Source: Treponema sp. (GTDB lineage: Bacteria > Spirochaetota > Spirochaetia > Treponematales > Treponemataceae). From it: a stretch of 64,000 nt of DNA. The stretch spans positions 1 through 64,000 of the forward strand of contig JAGCVK010000081.1 of NCBI GenBank assembly GCA_017962415.1, given 5' to 3'. The position numbers and the translations under genes were made by a program. The notes under the pieces are model-generated. The model had not been told where the DNA came from. It searched no databases and saw only the letters and a list, made by a program, of their open reading frames with translations. Positions 54,119 through 61,531 of the stretch are shown here, piece after piece; position 1 is the first letter of the stretch, and each line of letters opens with the position of its first letter.

Positions 54119-54650
54119 TTTCCACCGCCTTAGGATATGCTTGTAATTTGATGATTCCTTCTGCCCCGCCGTTACTTTTTAATCTGGCAAGACATTCTTC
54201 ATATTTCTTCCTAATTAGTTCATCGGCAGAATCATTTAAAACTTCAATGGAAGGTATTAAAACAAACGCTCTTTCTTGCATTCTGATATGCGGAATCTGA
54301 AGTGTTGGCGCTTCAATTTTCTCATCTCCGAATAATTCAATATCAATATCAAGCGAACGAGGGCCAAAACGAATTTCTTTGTCGCGATTTCGGCCGTATT
54401 TTGCTTCAATCTGATTTATTAAAGAAAGAAAAATAAACGCATCTGTATCATCACAAACATAACCAACAGCCGCCGCATTATAAAAATCTTCCTGATCTTC
54501 TACATACATTGCCCGCGTTCTGTAAACAGAACTAAAACGAATGTCCTTTAAAAGATGCGAAAGCTCCCTGCCGGCTAAAGCAAGGAGCTCCAGGGGAGCA
54601 AGACCATTATATGACTTGTTGGACCCAAGCCCAAGTAAGACACGTTTCAT
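54105..54650 (-). CDS. folK: folate enzyme HPPK
   Basis: 6-hydroxymethyl-dihydropterin pyrophosphokinase, 181 residues. LGLGSNKSYN (about residues 6-15), the YRNDKEIRFGPRSLDIDIELFG-type loop (seen as GRNRDKEIRFGPRSLDIDI) and IPHIRMQERAFVLIP are family hallmarks. It is slightly longer than the usual 160 because of a C-terminal tail. No folP/folB is nearby. Confidence 0.92.
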   Translation of the reverse strand: MKRVLLGLGSNKSYNGLAPLELLALAGRELSHLLKDIRFSSVYRTRAMYVEDQEDFYNAAAVGYVCDDTDAFIFLSLINQIEAKYGRNRDKEIRFGPRSLDIDIELFGDEKIEAPTLQIPHIRMQERAFVLIPSIEVLNDSADELIRKKYEECLARLKSNGGAEGIIKLQAYPKAVENESE

Positions 54651-54672
54651 CTTTCCTCAAAAAAAAATCCGT

Positions 54673-55773
54673 TTATTTTTCTTCAGCAAAAAGGCTTGCC
54701 TCTCCAGCAGCAGAAGCTTCAGCTTTCGAAGCCTTTTTCTTTGGCTCTTTCTTTTCGATTACCTGGCCAGGAAAAACAAGTTCACGAACTTTAGCTTCGA
54801 TGGTTGCTGCAATCTGCGGATTTTGCTCAATAAAGGCAACAACATTTTCTTTACCCTGTCCGATTTTATCCTCGCCCATTGTATACCATGCGCCGCGTTT
54901 GTCAACAATACCATGCTTAACAGCTGAATCCAAAAGACTCGCACTTGCATTAATACCTTTTCCAAAGTAAATATCAAGTTCGCACTTTCTAAATGGTGGC
55001 GCAACCTTATTTTTTACAATCTTTACGCGAACACGGTTACCAATTGCATCTTCATCACCTTTTCCGTCTATAGTTTCAATTTTTCTGATTTCAAGACGAA
55101 CTGATGAATAAAACTTAAGCGCCTGGCCACCAGTTGTAGTTTCAGGATTACCAAACATTACGCCAATTTTCATACGAATCTGGTTGATGAAAATTACGAT
55201 ACAATTTGACTTTCCAATTATTGCAGTAAGCTTACGAAGAGCCTGGCTCATAAGACGAGCCTGCATTCCCATAACTGCATCACCCATTTCGCCTTCAATT
55301 TCTTTTTCCGGAGTAAGAGCCGCAACAGAGTCTACTACAATAATATCAACAGCACCGCTGCGAACAAGATTTTCTGTAATTTCAAGAGCCTGCTCTCCAG
55401 TATCCGGCTGGCTTACCCAAAGCTCATCAATATTAACACCAAGATTCTTTGCATAAACCGGGTCGAGCGCATGTTCTGCATCAACAAAGGCTGCAACGCC
55501 GCCAAGTTTCTGAGTTTCTGCAATTGCATGCAATGCCAAAGTTGTTTTACCAGAACTTTCAGGGCCGTACATTTCAATTACACGGCCGCGCGGATAACCG
55601 CCAATTCCAAGAGCTTCATCTAAAAGAATTGAGCCTGACGGAATTACTTCAATTCCCGCAGCGTTGGCCTTGTCGCCAAGTTTCATAATTGCGCCCTGAC
55701 CAAACTGCTTTTCAATCTGAAGACGAGCCGCCTCCAGAGCTTTCATCTTTTCTGAATTTTCCATTTTAGCCAC
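54673..55773 (-). CDS. recA: recombinase RecA
   Basis: Homologous recombination and SOS co-protease, 366 residues. Walker [10 protein letters not shown] (about residues 69-77), [10 protein letters not shown], Walker [12 protein letters not shown], the L2-loop [22 protein letters not shown] and the C-terminal acidic domain are intact. No LexA-type box was found in the 100 bp upstream (AT-rich, not diagnostic). Confidence 0.97.
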   Translation of the reverse strand: MAKMENSEKMKALEAARLQIEKQFGQGAIMKLGDKANAAGIEVIPSGSILLDEALGIGGYPRGRVIEMYGPESSGKTTLALHAIAETQKLGGVAAFVDAEHALDPVYAKNLGVNIDELWVSQPDTGEQALEITENLVRSGAVDIIVVDSVAALTPEKEIEGEMGDAVMGMQARLMSQALRKLTAIIGKSNCIVIFINQIRMKIGVMFGNPETTTGGQALKFYSSVRLEIRKIETIDGKGDEDAIGNRVRVKIVKNKVAPPFRKCELDIYFGKGINASASLLDSAVKHGIVDKRGAWYTMGEDKIGQGKENVVAFIEQNPQIAATIEAKVRELVFPGQVIEKKEPKKKASKAEASAAGEASLFAEEK

Positions 55774-55873
55774 CTTCCTCCCACATATAATATGGGCTAA
55801 ACTTTACGTTTTTTGACAAAAATTCCGAAAAAAAATCATTTTTTTCAAAAATTTGAATCAAAATATATTTTTG

Positions 55874-56965
55874 CTAATTATGCACACTTTGATAAACAGC
55901 ACGCCCGCGAAGTATTACAGAGCCATCTTCAAGAACAATTTTTCCAAGAATTCTAACAGGCTTACTTACATCAACAACCGGAGTTGAATCAAATCTAACT
56001 TTTACAGTTCCCTCGTAGCGCGCAAGCGAATCATCTCCCACAAGAAGATCGCAGCTGTAAGAATTATCTTCGTAAGTTAAAGCATTTGAAATTTTTCCGC
56101 CCCAATTTACCCAGCAATCAAGATAAACCGCAGGTTTTGCAGCAACATCAGAAAAAGCCGGAACATCAGTTATTGAATCAAAATCAGGAATTTCAAAATA
56201 ACCCATAAGAAGCCGGGCTTTTTTCTTTACCGCAACAGAAGCGTCTGAATTCAAAATCATATTTACTTCTATTTGAGCAGAATTGTCTCTGTGATTTTGA
56301 AAATACTGCAACGCATCATTATAGCGTTTATTGATTTCTTTGTTTGAAAGCACGAACGCATAAGATTGAGTCGACAAATCTTTTTCTTTTGCATCTGATT
56401 TTTCTTCCGCAGAAAGCTCAAGTTTTGAAAGATCTGCGCGCGGCCCCGTAAACTGCTGACCTTTTGGAAAAAATATAAACGCAAAAACCATTCCCAAAAC
56501 AAAAGCGGCCGCAACAACACAAGTAATTGCAATCTTATCTGGATTTGAGCCAAGCGGCGGATAAAACTGCTCAATTCTGCCAGTATCAACCCAGCGGCAG
56601 ATTGTATCATAATTTCCGTGAACCCGAATAAATTCCATTGCAGATTCAGCAGTTTTATTTAACGGATCATTTTCCTGCACTTCAAGGTAATACTGAAGAG
56701 CACGCGCAGTATCACCGCGTCTAAGAAAAATTGCAGCCTGGCCAAGCAAAAGCCGCGTATCTGTAAGTTTGATTCTTCGAGCCATTTGAAAATATGAAGA
56801 AGCCGCTCCAATATCACCTACATAAAGGCAGGCAATACCAAGAGTCAGATAATATTCAAAATTTTCATCATAAATTTCAGCCTTAGCTTCAAGACGCTTA
56901 ATTGCAGTTGCAAAATGTCGTCTTTTCATATCCTGCCAGGCAAGGCTCAGCGCATCTTTTGCCAT
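55874..56965 (-). CDS. TPR protein with internal transmembrane helix
   Basis: 363 residues. N-terminal TPRs (about 15-115, with YYLTLGIACLYVGDIGAASSYFQMA and RGDTARALQYYLEVQENDPLNK), then a transmembrane helix (about 148-168) and an extracytoplasmic domain with a small beta-barrel-like C-terminus (about 265-360). Such N-in, TM, C-out TPR proteins are common in spirochaete envelopes. Function is not known. It follows the lipoprotein gene at 56972 after 6 bp, in an operon of envelope proteins. Confidence 0.75.
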   Translation of the reverse strand: MAKDALSLAWQDMKRRHFATAIKRLEAKAEIYDENFEYYLTLGIACLYVGDIGAASSYFQMARRIKLTDTRLLLGQAAIFLRRGDTARALQYYLEVQENDPLNKTAESAMEFIRVHGNYDTICRWVDTGRIEQFYPPLGSNPDKIAITCVVAAAFVLGMVFAFIFFPKGQQFTGPRADLSKLELSAEEKSDAKEKDLSTQSYAFVLSNKEINKRYNDALQYFQNHRDNSAQIEVNMILNSDASVAVKKKARLLMGYFEIPDFDSITDVPAFSDVAAKPAVYLDCWVNWGGKISNALTYEDNSYSCDLLVGDDSLARYEGTVKVRFDSTPVVDVSKPVRILGKIVLEDGSVILRGRAVYQSVHN

Positions 56966-56971
56966 AAAAAA

Positions 56972-58417
56972 CTACTGCCTCAAATAATTTAAGATTGCAT
57001 CAAGTTCGGCATTCAATTCCAAAAGTTCCTGCCGGTTCAACGAAGGAGAATCTTCTTCTAAAGCGCTAATTCTGTCAATAAGCGACTGAATATATTCAGG
57101 TGAAAGTTTATCTTTTGTGATATTACTTACATTAAAATCAACATTTGGAATTGTTGCAAGATTTAAAGACGGTAAATTATCTTCTGGCGCAACATCTTCA
57201 ACTTCATCAAAATCAGAATCAGAAACTTCCGAAACTTCTTCGCCAAGAGGAACTGCAGCTGCAAGCGGCTCGTTTACACTTTCATTCACAGGCTCATTAA
57301 GCGGCTCGTCAATCGATTCCATTTCGCCAGCATTTTCTTCCGCAGCCTGAACAGCTTCTACAGATTCAGCTGAACCAGAAGCCTGCATTTCTTCAGCTAA
57401 AATTGGAGCAACAGTAGCTTTTGCAGAATCGTCAGTTTTTTCAGTTGTACTTTCAAGTTCAGAATCAGAAGCTTCTTGAATTTCAGCTTCGCTATCTTTT
57501 TCTTTGTAAATAAATCGCTCTCCGTGAGCAGCTTCGCCATCAGAAGCAAGCGCAATATAAAAGATTCTGGTTGCATCTGCGTTTGGAGCAAGTTTCATTG
57601 GCTTCCAGATTGCACAAACTGCAGAGTTATTATAAGAAAGAACTGTATCAAAAGCACGGTAACCGAGCATATCAGGTTCCCAGGTGTTTTTTTCGAGCGT
57701 TGTATAATTTCCAAAAGCTACTACATCAGGAACAGTACAATCGGCTCCCGTAAAAAAAAGCTGCATTGCAGAGTTTACATTTTTAGAAACAAACCACTTT
57801 TGATTTTCCAAAGTTCTGTAAAGAGTTTCGTATCTTATAGGAATATTATCATAAGTATAAAAATGATAATTTGCAGCTTCGCCCAAAACCGTATCCAAAA
57901 CCGCTTTTAGAATAAATTCTTCGTTTTTCTTTCCAATATTTTTTACAGACGCGGTAACTTTTACCATATCAACTTCTTCATTTTTCTGCGAAGCAAAACA
58001 AGAAAATCTTAAATAAATTTCTGCAACCGAAGGAATTTGATAAAGCACAAGAATATCATCGCCAGAACGCTTTGCAGACGAACGAACTGCGCTGTCTGTT
58101 ACAAGATTATAAGCCTTTTTTGAAGTTTTTAAGTAAAAAGCATTTGCTGAAAATTCATTTGCAGTTGAAAGAACTGGAACCGATTTTCCTTCTGAATTAA
58201 TCACAGAAAGTGTATATGAGCCGATTCTTGATTTTACACGAAGATGAACTTTTCCGTTTTTCTGAGAAACACTCTTTCTTGAAGTTTTATTCCATTCAGA
58301 AAAATCAGATTGAGCAGCCGCTTCTTTAGCGCCAGCTGATGCAGCTTTTGTAGATTTACAAGAAGCAAAGGCGAGTAAAAGCGAAAATGCAAGTGCAGAA
58401 TAAATAATTTTTTTCAT
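56972..58417 (-). CDS. lipoprotein with beta-sandwich-like domain
   Basis: 481-residue lipoprotein with signal ending AFASC (about residue 20). Residues about 40-310 look beta-rich; about 320-430 are Glu/Ala/Ser-rich and disordered, with repeated NEPLNEPVNESVNEPL. The C-terminal 45 residues form a coiled coil (INRISALEE...LLELNAELDAILNYL type). It shares one base with the upstream gene (TAATG). A periplasmic structural role is plausible but not shown. Confidence 0.72.
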   Translation of the reverse strand: MKKIIYSALAFSLLLAFASCKSTKAASAGAKEAAAQSDFSEWNKTSRKSVSQKNGKVHLRVKSRIGSYTLSVINSEGKSVPVLSTANEFSANAFYLKTSKKAYNLVTDSAVRSSAKRSGDDILVLYQIPSVAEIYLRFSCFASQKNEEVDMVKVTASVKNIGKKNEEFILKAVLDTVLGEAANYHFYTYDNIPIRYETLYRTLENQKWFVSKNVNSAMQLFFTGADCTVPDVVAFGNYTTLEKNTWEPDMLGYRAFDTVLSYNNSAVCAIWKPMKLAPNADATRIFYIALASDGEAAHGERFIYKEKDSEAEIQEASDSELESTTEKTDDSAKATVAPILAEEMQASGSAESVEAVQAAEENAGEMESIDEPLNEPVNESVNEPLAAAVPLGEEVSEVSDSDFDEVEDVAPEDNLPSLNLATIPNVDFNVSNITKDKLSPEYIQSLIDRISALEEDSPSLNRQELLELNAELDAILNYLRQ

Positions 58418-59364
58418 TATTCCTCCGTATTAGAAGCGGCAGTTCTTTCATTCAAAAGTTTTTGTGCCTCAAGTGCTTTTTCTTTGAGCAATTTTACCTG
58501 ATATTTAGTATCACCAAAAGGATCTCCAGCTCTTTCACCAGCTTCTTTTAATTCCTGAATTAGGCGCTCAGATTCTTCCTGGCTGCTTTTTAATTCTGCA
58601 ATTTGAGCTTCAAGTTCTGCAATTTGCTTTTCGAGCAGTTCATTTTTATTTTGTGCCGAAGAAAGTTTTTGGCGCGTAGAATCAATAGCTTCAGAATTAT
58701 AAAGTTTTAGCTGGCGTTCATATTCTTCTTTTGCAGAAAGATATTCTTCGCCAGTTTGTTTTAAAAGATACAAAAGTTTTTCTTCGCGGCCACGCTGCAA
58801 AATTGTTTCCAGCCGATATTGCGCTGCCGGAGTTTTTGCAGATTCAGGAAATTCCGTTACAATTCTTTCAAAAACAGCTGCAGCTTCATCATATTTATAG
58901 CCGGCAAAAAGAGATTCACCAATATAAAATAAAGCAAAAGAGTAAAGGTCGTCATCTTCAAAACGATGACAAAAATCACTTAAAACTACAATTGATTTTT
59001 CGTACTCGCCGAGCGCATAAAGCAGCTTTCCTTTTTGATATGAAACGCGGGCAAAGTACAATGAATCCGGAAAGTTTTTTAAAAAGAAATTACAGTCGTC
59101 CAGCGCATTTTTATTGTCGCCATCGTAAACTTCTGAAGATATGAGCATAAAATATGTATCTGGATTTAGATTTTCCTGATATGAAACAGCCTTTTTTAGC
59201 ATAAATTTTGCATCAGACCAGTCTCCGCGAGTATAAGCCTTGCAGGCTTCAACAAAAGCAGAAGAAGCCGATTCAGAAGCATTGGCAAACATCAAAACCG
59301 AAGCAAACATAAACGCAACGGCTATTCCTTTCTTAAACACTTTCACCAAAGTTATAAACTCCAT
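58417..59364 (-). CDS. secreted TPR/coiled-coil protein (CpoB-like)
   Basis: 315 residues with an N-terminal signal peptide (about 1-30, ending ANASES), TPR-like helices (about 35-215, with FVEACKAYTRGDWSDAKFMLKKA and YDEAAAVFERIVTEFPESAKTPAAQYRLE) and a C-terminal coiled coil (about 225-280). The pattern recalls CpoB/YbgF-type periplasmic proteins. It overlaps rpe by 13 nt. Confidence 0.75.
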   Translation of the reverse strand: MEFITLVKVFKKGIAVAFMFASVLMFANASESASSAFVEACKAYTRGDWSDAKFMLKKAVSYQENLNPDTYFMLISSEVYDGDNKNALDDCNFFLKNFPDSLYFARVSYQKGKLLYALGEYEKSIVVLSDFCHRFEDDDLYSFALFYIGESLFAGYKYDEAAAVFERIVTEFPESAKTPAAQYRLETILQRGREEKLLYLLKQTGEEYLSAKEEYERQLKLYNSEAIDSTRQKLSSAQNKNELLEKQIAELEAQIAELKSSQEESERLIQELKEAGERAGDPFGDTKYQVKLLKEKALEAQKLLNERTAASNTEE

Positions 59365-59984
59365 TTAAGGTTGCCACTAAAGAAGCTTGAACCGGAAACA
59401 ACAATGTCTGTACCTGCATCAAGAACAGATTTCAAAGTTTCGCTATTCACGCCACCGTCTACAGAAATCTTAAAATTGCAGCCGTTTTCATCTCTAAACT
59501 TCTTTAAGGCTTTTACCTTCTCCACACAGGAAGGAATAAGTTTCTGTCCACCCCAACCTGGATTGACAGTCATCACTAATATAATATCGGCACAAGGCAG
59601 CAATTCCGACAGTACGGATATTGGAGTTCCCGGACATATAGCAACTCCGGCCTTTTTACCATAATCATGAATCATCTGAATTGTTCGGTGCGAATGAGGC
59701 GTTACTTCGTAATGAAAAGTAATCCAGTCTGCACCTGCTTTTGCAAATGAAGCCACATGCGATTCAGGTTCTTGAGTCATTAAATGAACATCAAAAGGCA
59801 GCTTTGTAAGTTTTCTTATAGAGCGAATCACAGGCTCTCCATAAGTAATTTCTGGAACAAACTTCCCATCCATAACATCAATATGAATTGCAGAACCACA
59901 ATTGTTTTCAATTTTTTCAATCTCGCTTGCAAGGCAAGTAAAATCAGCCGAAAGCAGCGAAGGTGCAAGTATCGAGTTTTTCAT
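59352..59984 (-). CDS. rpe: ribulose-phosphate 3-epimerase
   Basis: TIM-barrel enzyme of the pentose phosphate pathway, 210 residues. APSLLSADFTCL, HIDVMDGKFVPEITYG with the metal-binding Asp/His, VMTVNPGWGGQ and the SVDGGVNSET phosphate loop are intact. Start ATG 59984 has AAGG upstream; an upstream in-frame ATG would add eight residues. Confidence 0.94.
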   Translation of the reverse strand: MKNSILAPSLLSADFTCLASEIEKIENNCGSAIHIDVMDGKFVPEITYGEPVIRSIRKLTKLPFDVHLMTQEPESHVASFAKAGADWITFHYEVTPHSHRTIQMIHDYGKKAGVAICPGTPISVLSELLPCADIILVMTVNPGWGGQKLIPSCVEKVKALKKFRDENGCNFKISVDGGVNSETLKSVLDAGTDIVVSGSSFFSGNLKWSL

Positions 59985-60091
59985 ATTAGCCTTTATTTTA
60001 ACAAACAATTTCGGAATTTACAATATAATGATTTTTAAGTAAGCAGTTTTGACGAACTTTCGCATTAGAAAAGCTGTTATGTTGACAAGAA

Positions 60092-60287
60092 CAAAAAACT
60101 GCGTTGCAAATTAAGGTGTTTACGTTATAATTTGATTTACTTCCACTGCGATAACATACAATCTGCGGCTGCTGGGCAGTGGTATTTTGACTCGCTTGCG
60201 CTCGCACCCAGCAATGCAGATTGTATGTTATCTCCGTTCCGTAAATCAAATTAAAAAAAATGTCTTTTTTGCAACGCAGTTTTTTTT
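60092..60287. repeat. 196-bp multi-arm palindrome
   Basis: Nested perfect or near-perfect arms are visible: AAAAAACTGCGTTGC (about 60093-60107) with GCAACGCAGTTTTTT (60271-60285), AATTTGATTTAC/GTAAATCAAATT (60129-60140/60241-60252) and GATAACATACAATCTGC/GCAGATTGTATGTTATC (60150-60166/60216-60232). The core is TGCTGGG/CCCAGCA. Parts of the outer arms recur near 32460-32640 and 27870. Confidence 0.7.
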
Positions 60288-60462
60288 ATGAGCCGATGCA
60301 GCGCCCCAAGCGTGCAGCCGCGCCGAAGGCGGCCAACGCAAGCGACCGAGCGAACGAAGTGAGCGAGGGAGTGCGTAGGCTGAGCGCCAGCGAACGGCGG
60401 AAGGCGTTTTGCACTTTGTTTTAGGGCTAAAAAAAAATCGTAATTTTTACATAAAATTTTAC

Positions 60463-60491
60463 TTGACAGATTATTACTTTCGCTGTATAAA
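60463..60491 (+). promoter_or_regulatory. promoter of the TPR/greA-type genes
   Basis: Consensus TTGACA (60463-60468), a 17-nt spacer and TATAAA (60486-60491) are visible, giving a leader of about 74 nt before the TPR gene. Confidence 0.75.
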
Positions 60492-60571
60492 TCTTGTCCC
60501 AATTTTTACAAAAACACATAAACTTTATTGACTAATATCCCCGTTCTTGTATAAAATTATAATAAGTCACT

Positions 60572-61504
60572 ATGGATATTCGGATTGAAGCAGAACTTAA
60601 GGGTGTTCTGAACCTTTTGAAGCAAGGAAATCCTCTTGAGGCACAAAAAATCATAAGCTCTCTTTTTGAGTATGACTTGGAAAGCCGCGAACTTATTTAC
60701 ACAAATAAGTGCTGCATTTTCTGGATTGATTCCATTGAGCGACTTAAGCGAATCGAAGATTCTTGTGAACGCAGCGAAAACATTCTTTTGGAATGGAAGA
60801 ATTTTCAGGACTATATTTCGCGGGAAACAACGCAATATACGCCGGCTCTTTTTGCTGTTCAACAGGGATTTTTTTCAAATGCGCTTGAAGAATATAAAAA
60901 ACTGCTGGAAGAAAGAGATCCTTTGCAGCGCGCCGAAGTCTTCAAAAATGCTGGAATATGCTACAAAAAACTTGGAGACTTTGAAAATGCAAGAGCCTTT
61001 TTGACAGAAGCAAACAATATTTATCCGAATCTTTCTTCGGTGCTTGCAGAACTCGCAGACTGTTACTCACTTTGCGGCGAAGATAAATTTGGAAAAGTGT
61101 TGTATCGGGAAGCGTTTTTTACAGACCCGGACAGCATTGATTTGGATTTTCTTGATTCTGAACTGATTAAATGTCTTATTGAAAAGACTAAAAGCAGAGG
61201 ATATTCGGGAAAAGCCCTTCACTATTGGATTCCAGTTTACGGAGTTCTTAGTGGAGTTTTTAATATCAAGAGAGAGCTGACTTCTCAGGAAGTCGCCAGA
61301 CTAAAAAAAGACATCTACGCAATGGAAAATGAAATCAAGGATCCATCTTGCAACAGCGAGATTCTTGTTCCGCGTATGCTCAATTGTTATTTCTGGCTTA
61401 TGGATCATTATGATTTGGCAAAGGAAAATCCAGCCAAGATTAATGAAGTGTTACTAAGTATTAAGCTACTGGATTCTGCTGTGTACGAAATGTATATCAA
61501 ATAA
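60572..61504 (+). CDS. TPR protein upstream of greA-type gene
   Basis: 310 residues of helical repeats, with AEVFKNAGICYKKLGDFENARAFLTEANNIYP (in parts, about 128-160) as the clearest TPR pair. There is no signal peptide, so it is cytoplasmic. The C-terminal half has a long helical region with SLLSIKLLDSA-like sequence. Function is unknown. It is probably cotranscribed with the long GreA-type gene that starts 28 bp on, and a functional link to transcription elongation is possible but unproven. Confidence 0.78.
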   Translation: MDIRIEAELKGVLNLLKQGNPLEAQKIISSLFEYDLESRELIYTNKCCIFWIDSIERLKRIEDSCERSENILLEWKNFQDYISRETTQYTPALFAVQQGFFSNALEEYKKLLEERDPLQRAEVFKNAGICYKKLGDFENARAFLTEANNIYPNLSSVLAELADCYSLCGEDKFGKVLYREAFFTDPDSIDLDFLDSELIKCLIEKTKSRGYSGKALHYWIPVYGVLSGVFNIKRELTSQEVARLKKDIYAMENEIKDPSCNSEILVPRMLNCYFWLMDHYDLAKENPAKINEVLLSIKLLDSAVYEMYIK

Positions 61505-61531
61505 CACAGAGAACCAGAAAAGGAGATTAAA

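Larger units (their letters stand above)
59985..60571. other. long intergenic region with palindrome and GC-rich repeats
   Basis: 587 bp without a supported gene. It contains the 196-bp palindrome described separately, a GC-rich block at about 60295-60425 (with GCGACCGAGCG/CGAGGGAGTGCG-type inverted pieces) and the promoter of the TPR gene at 60463-60491. Confidence 0.7.

Noticed and set aside
60295-60502. Small gene in the GC-rich block
   Set aside because: Translations are low-complexity, with no ribosome-binding site; the sequence is repeat-like.
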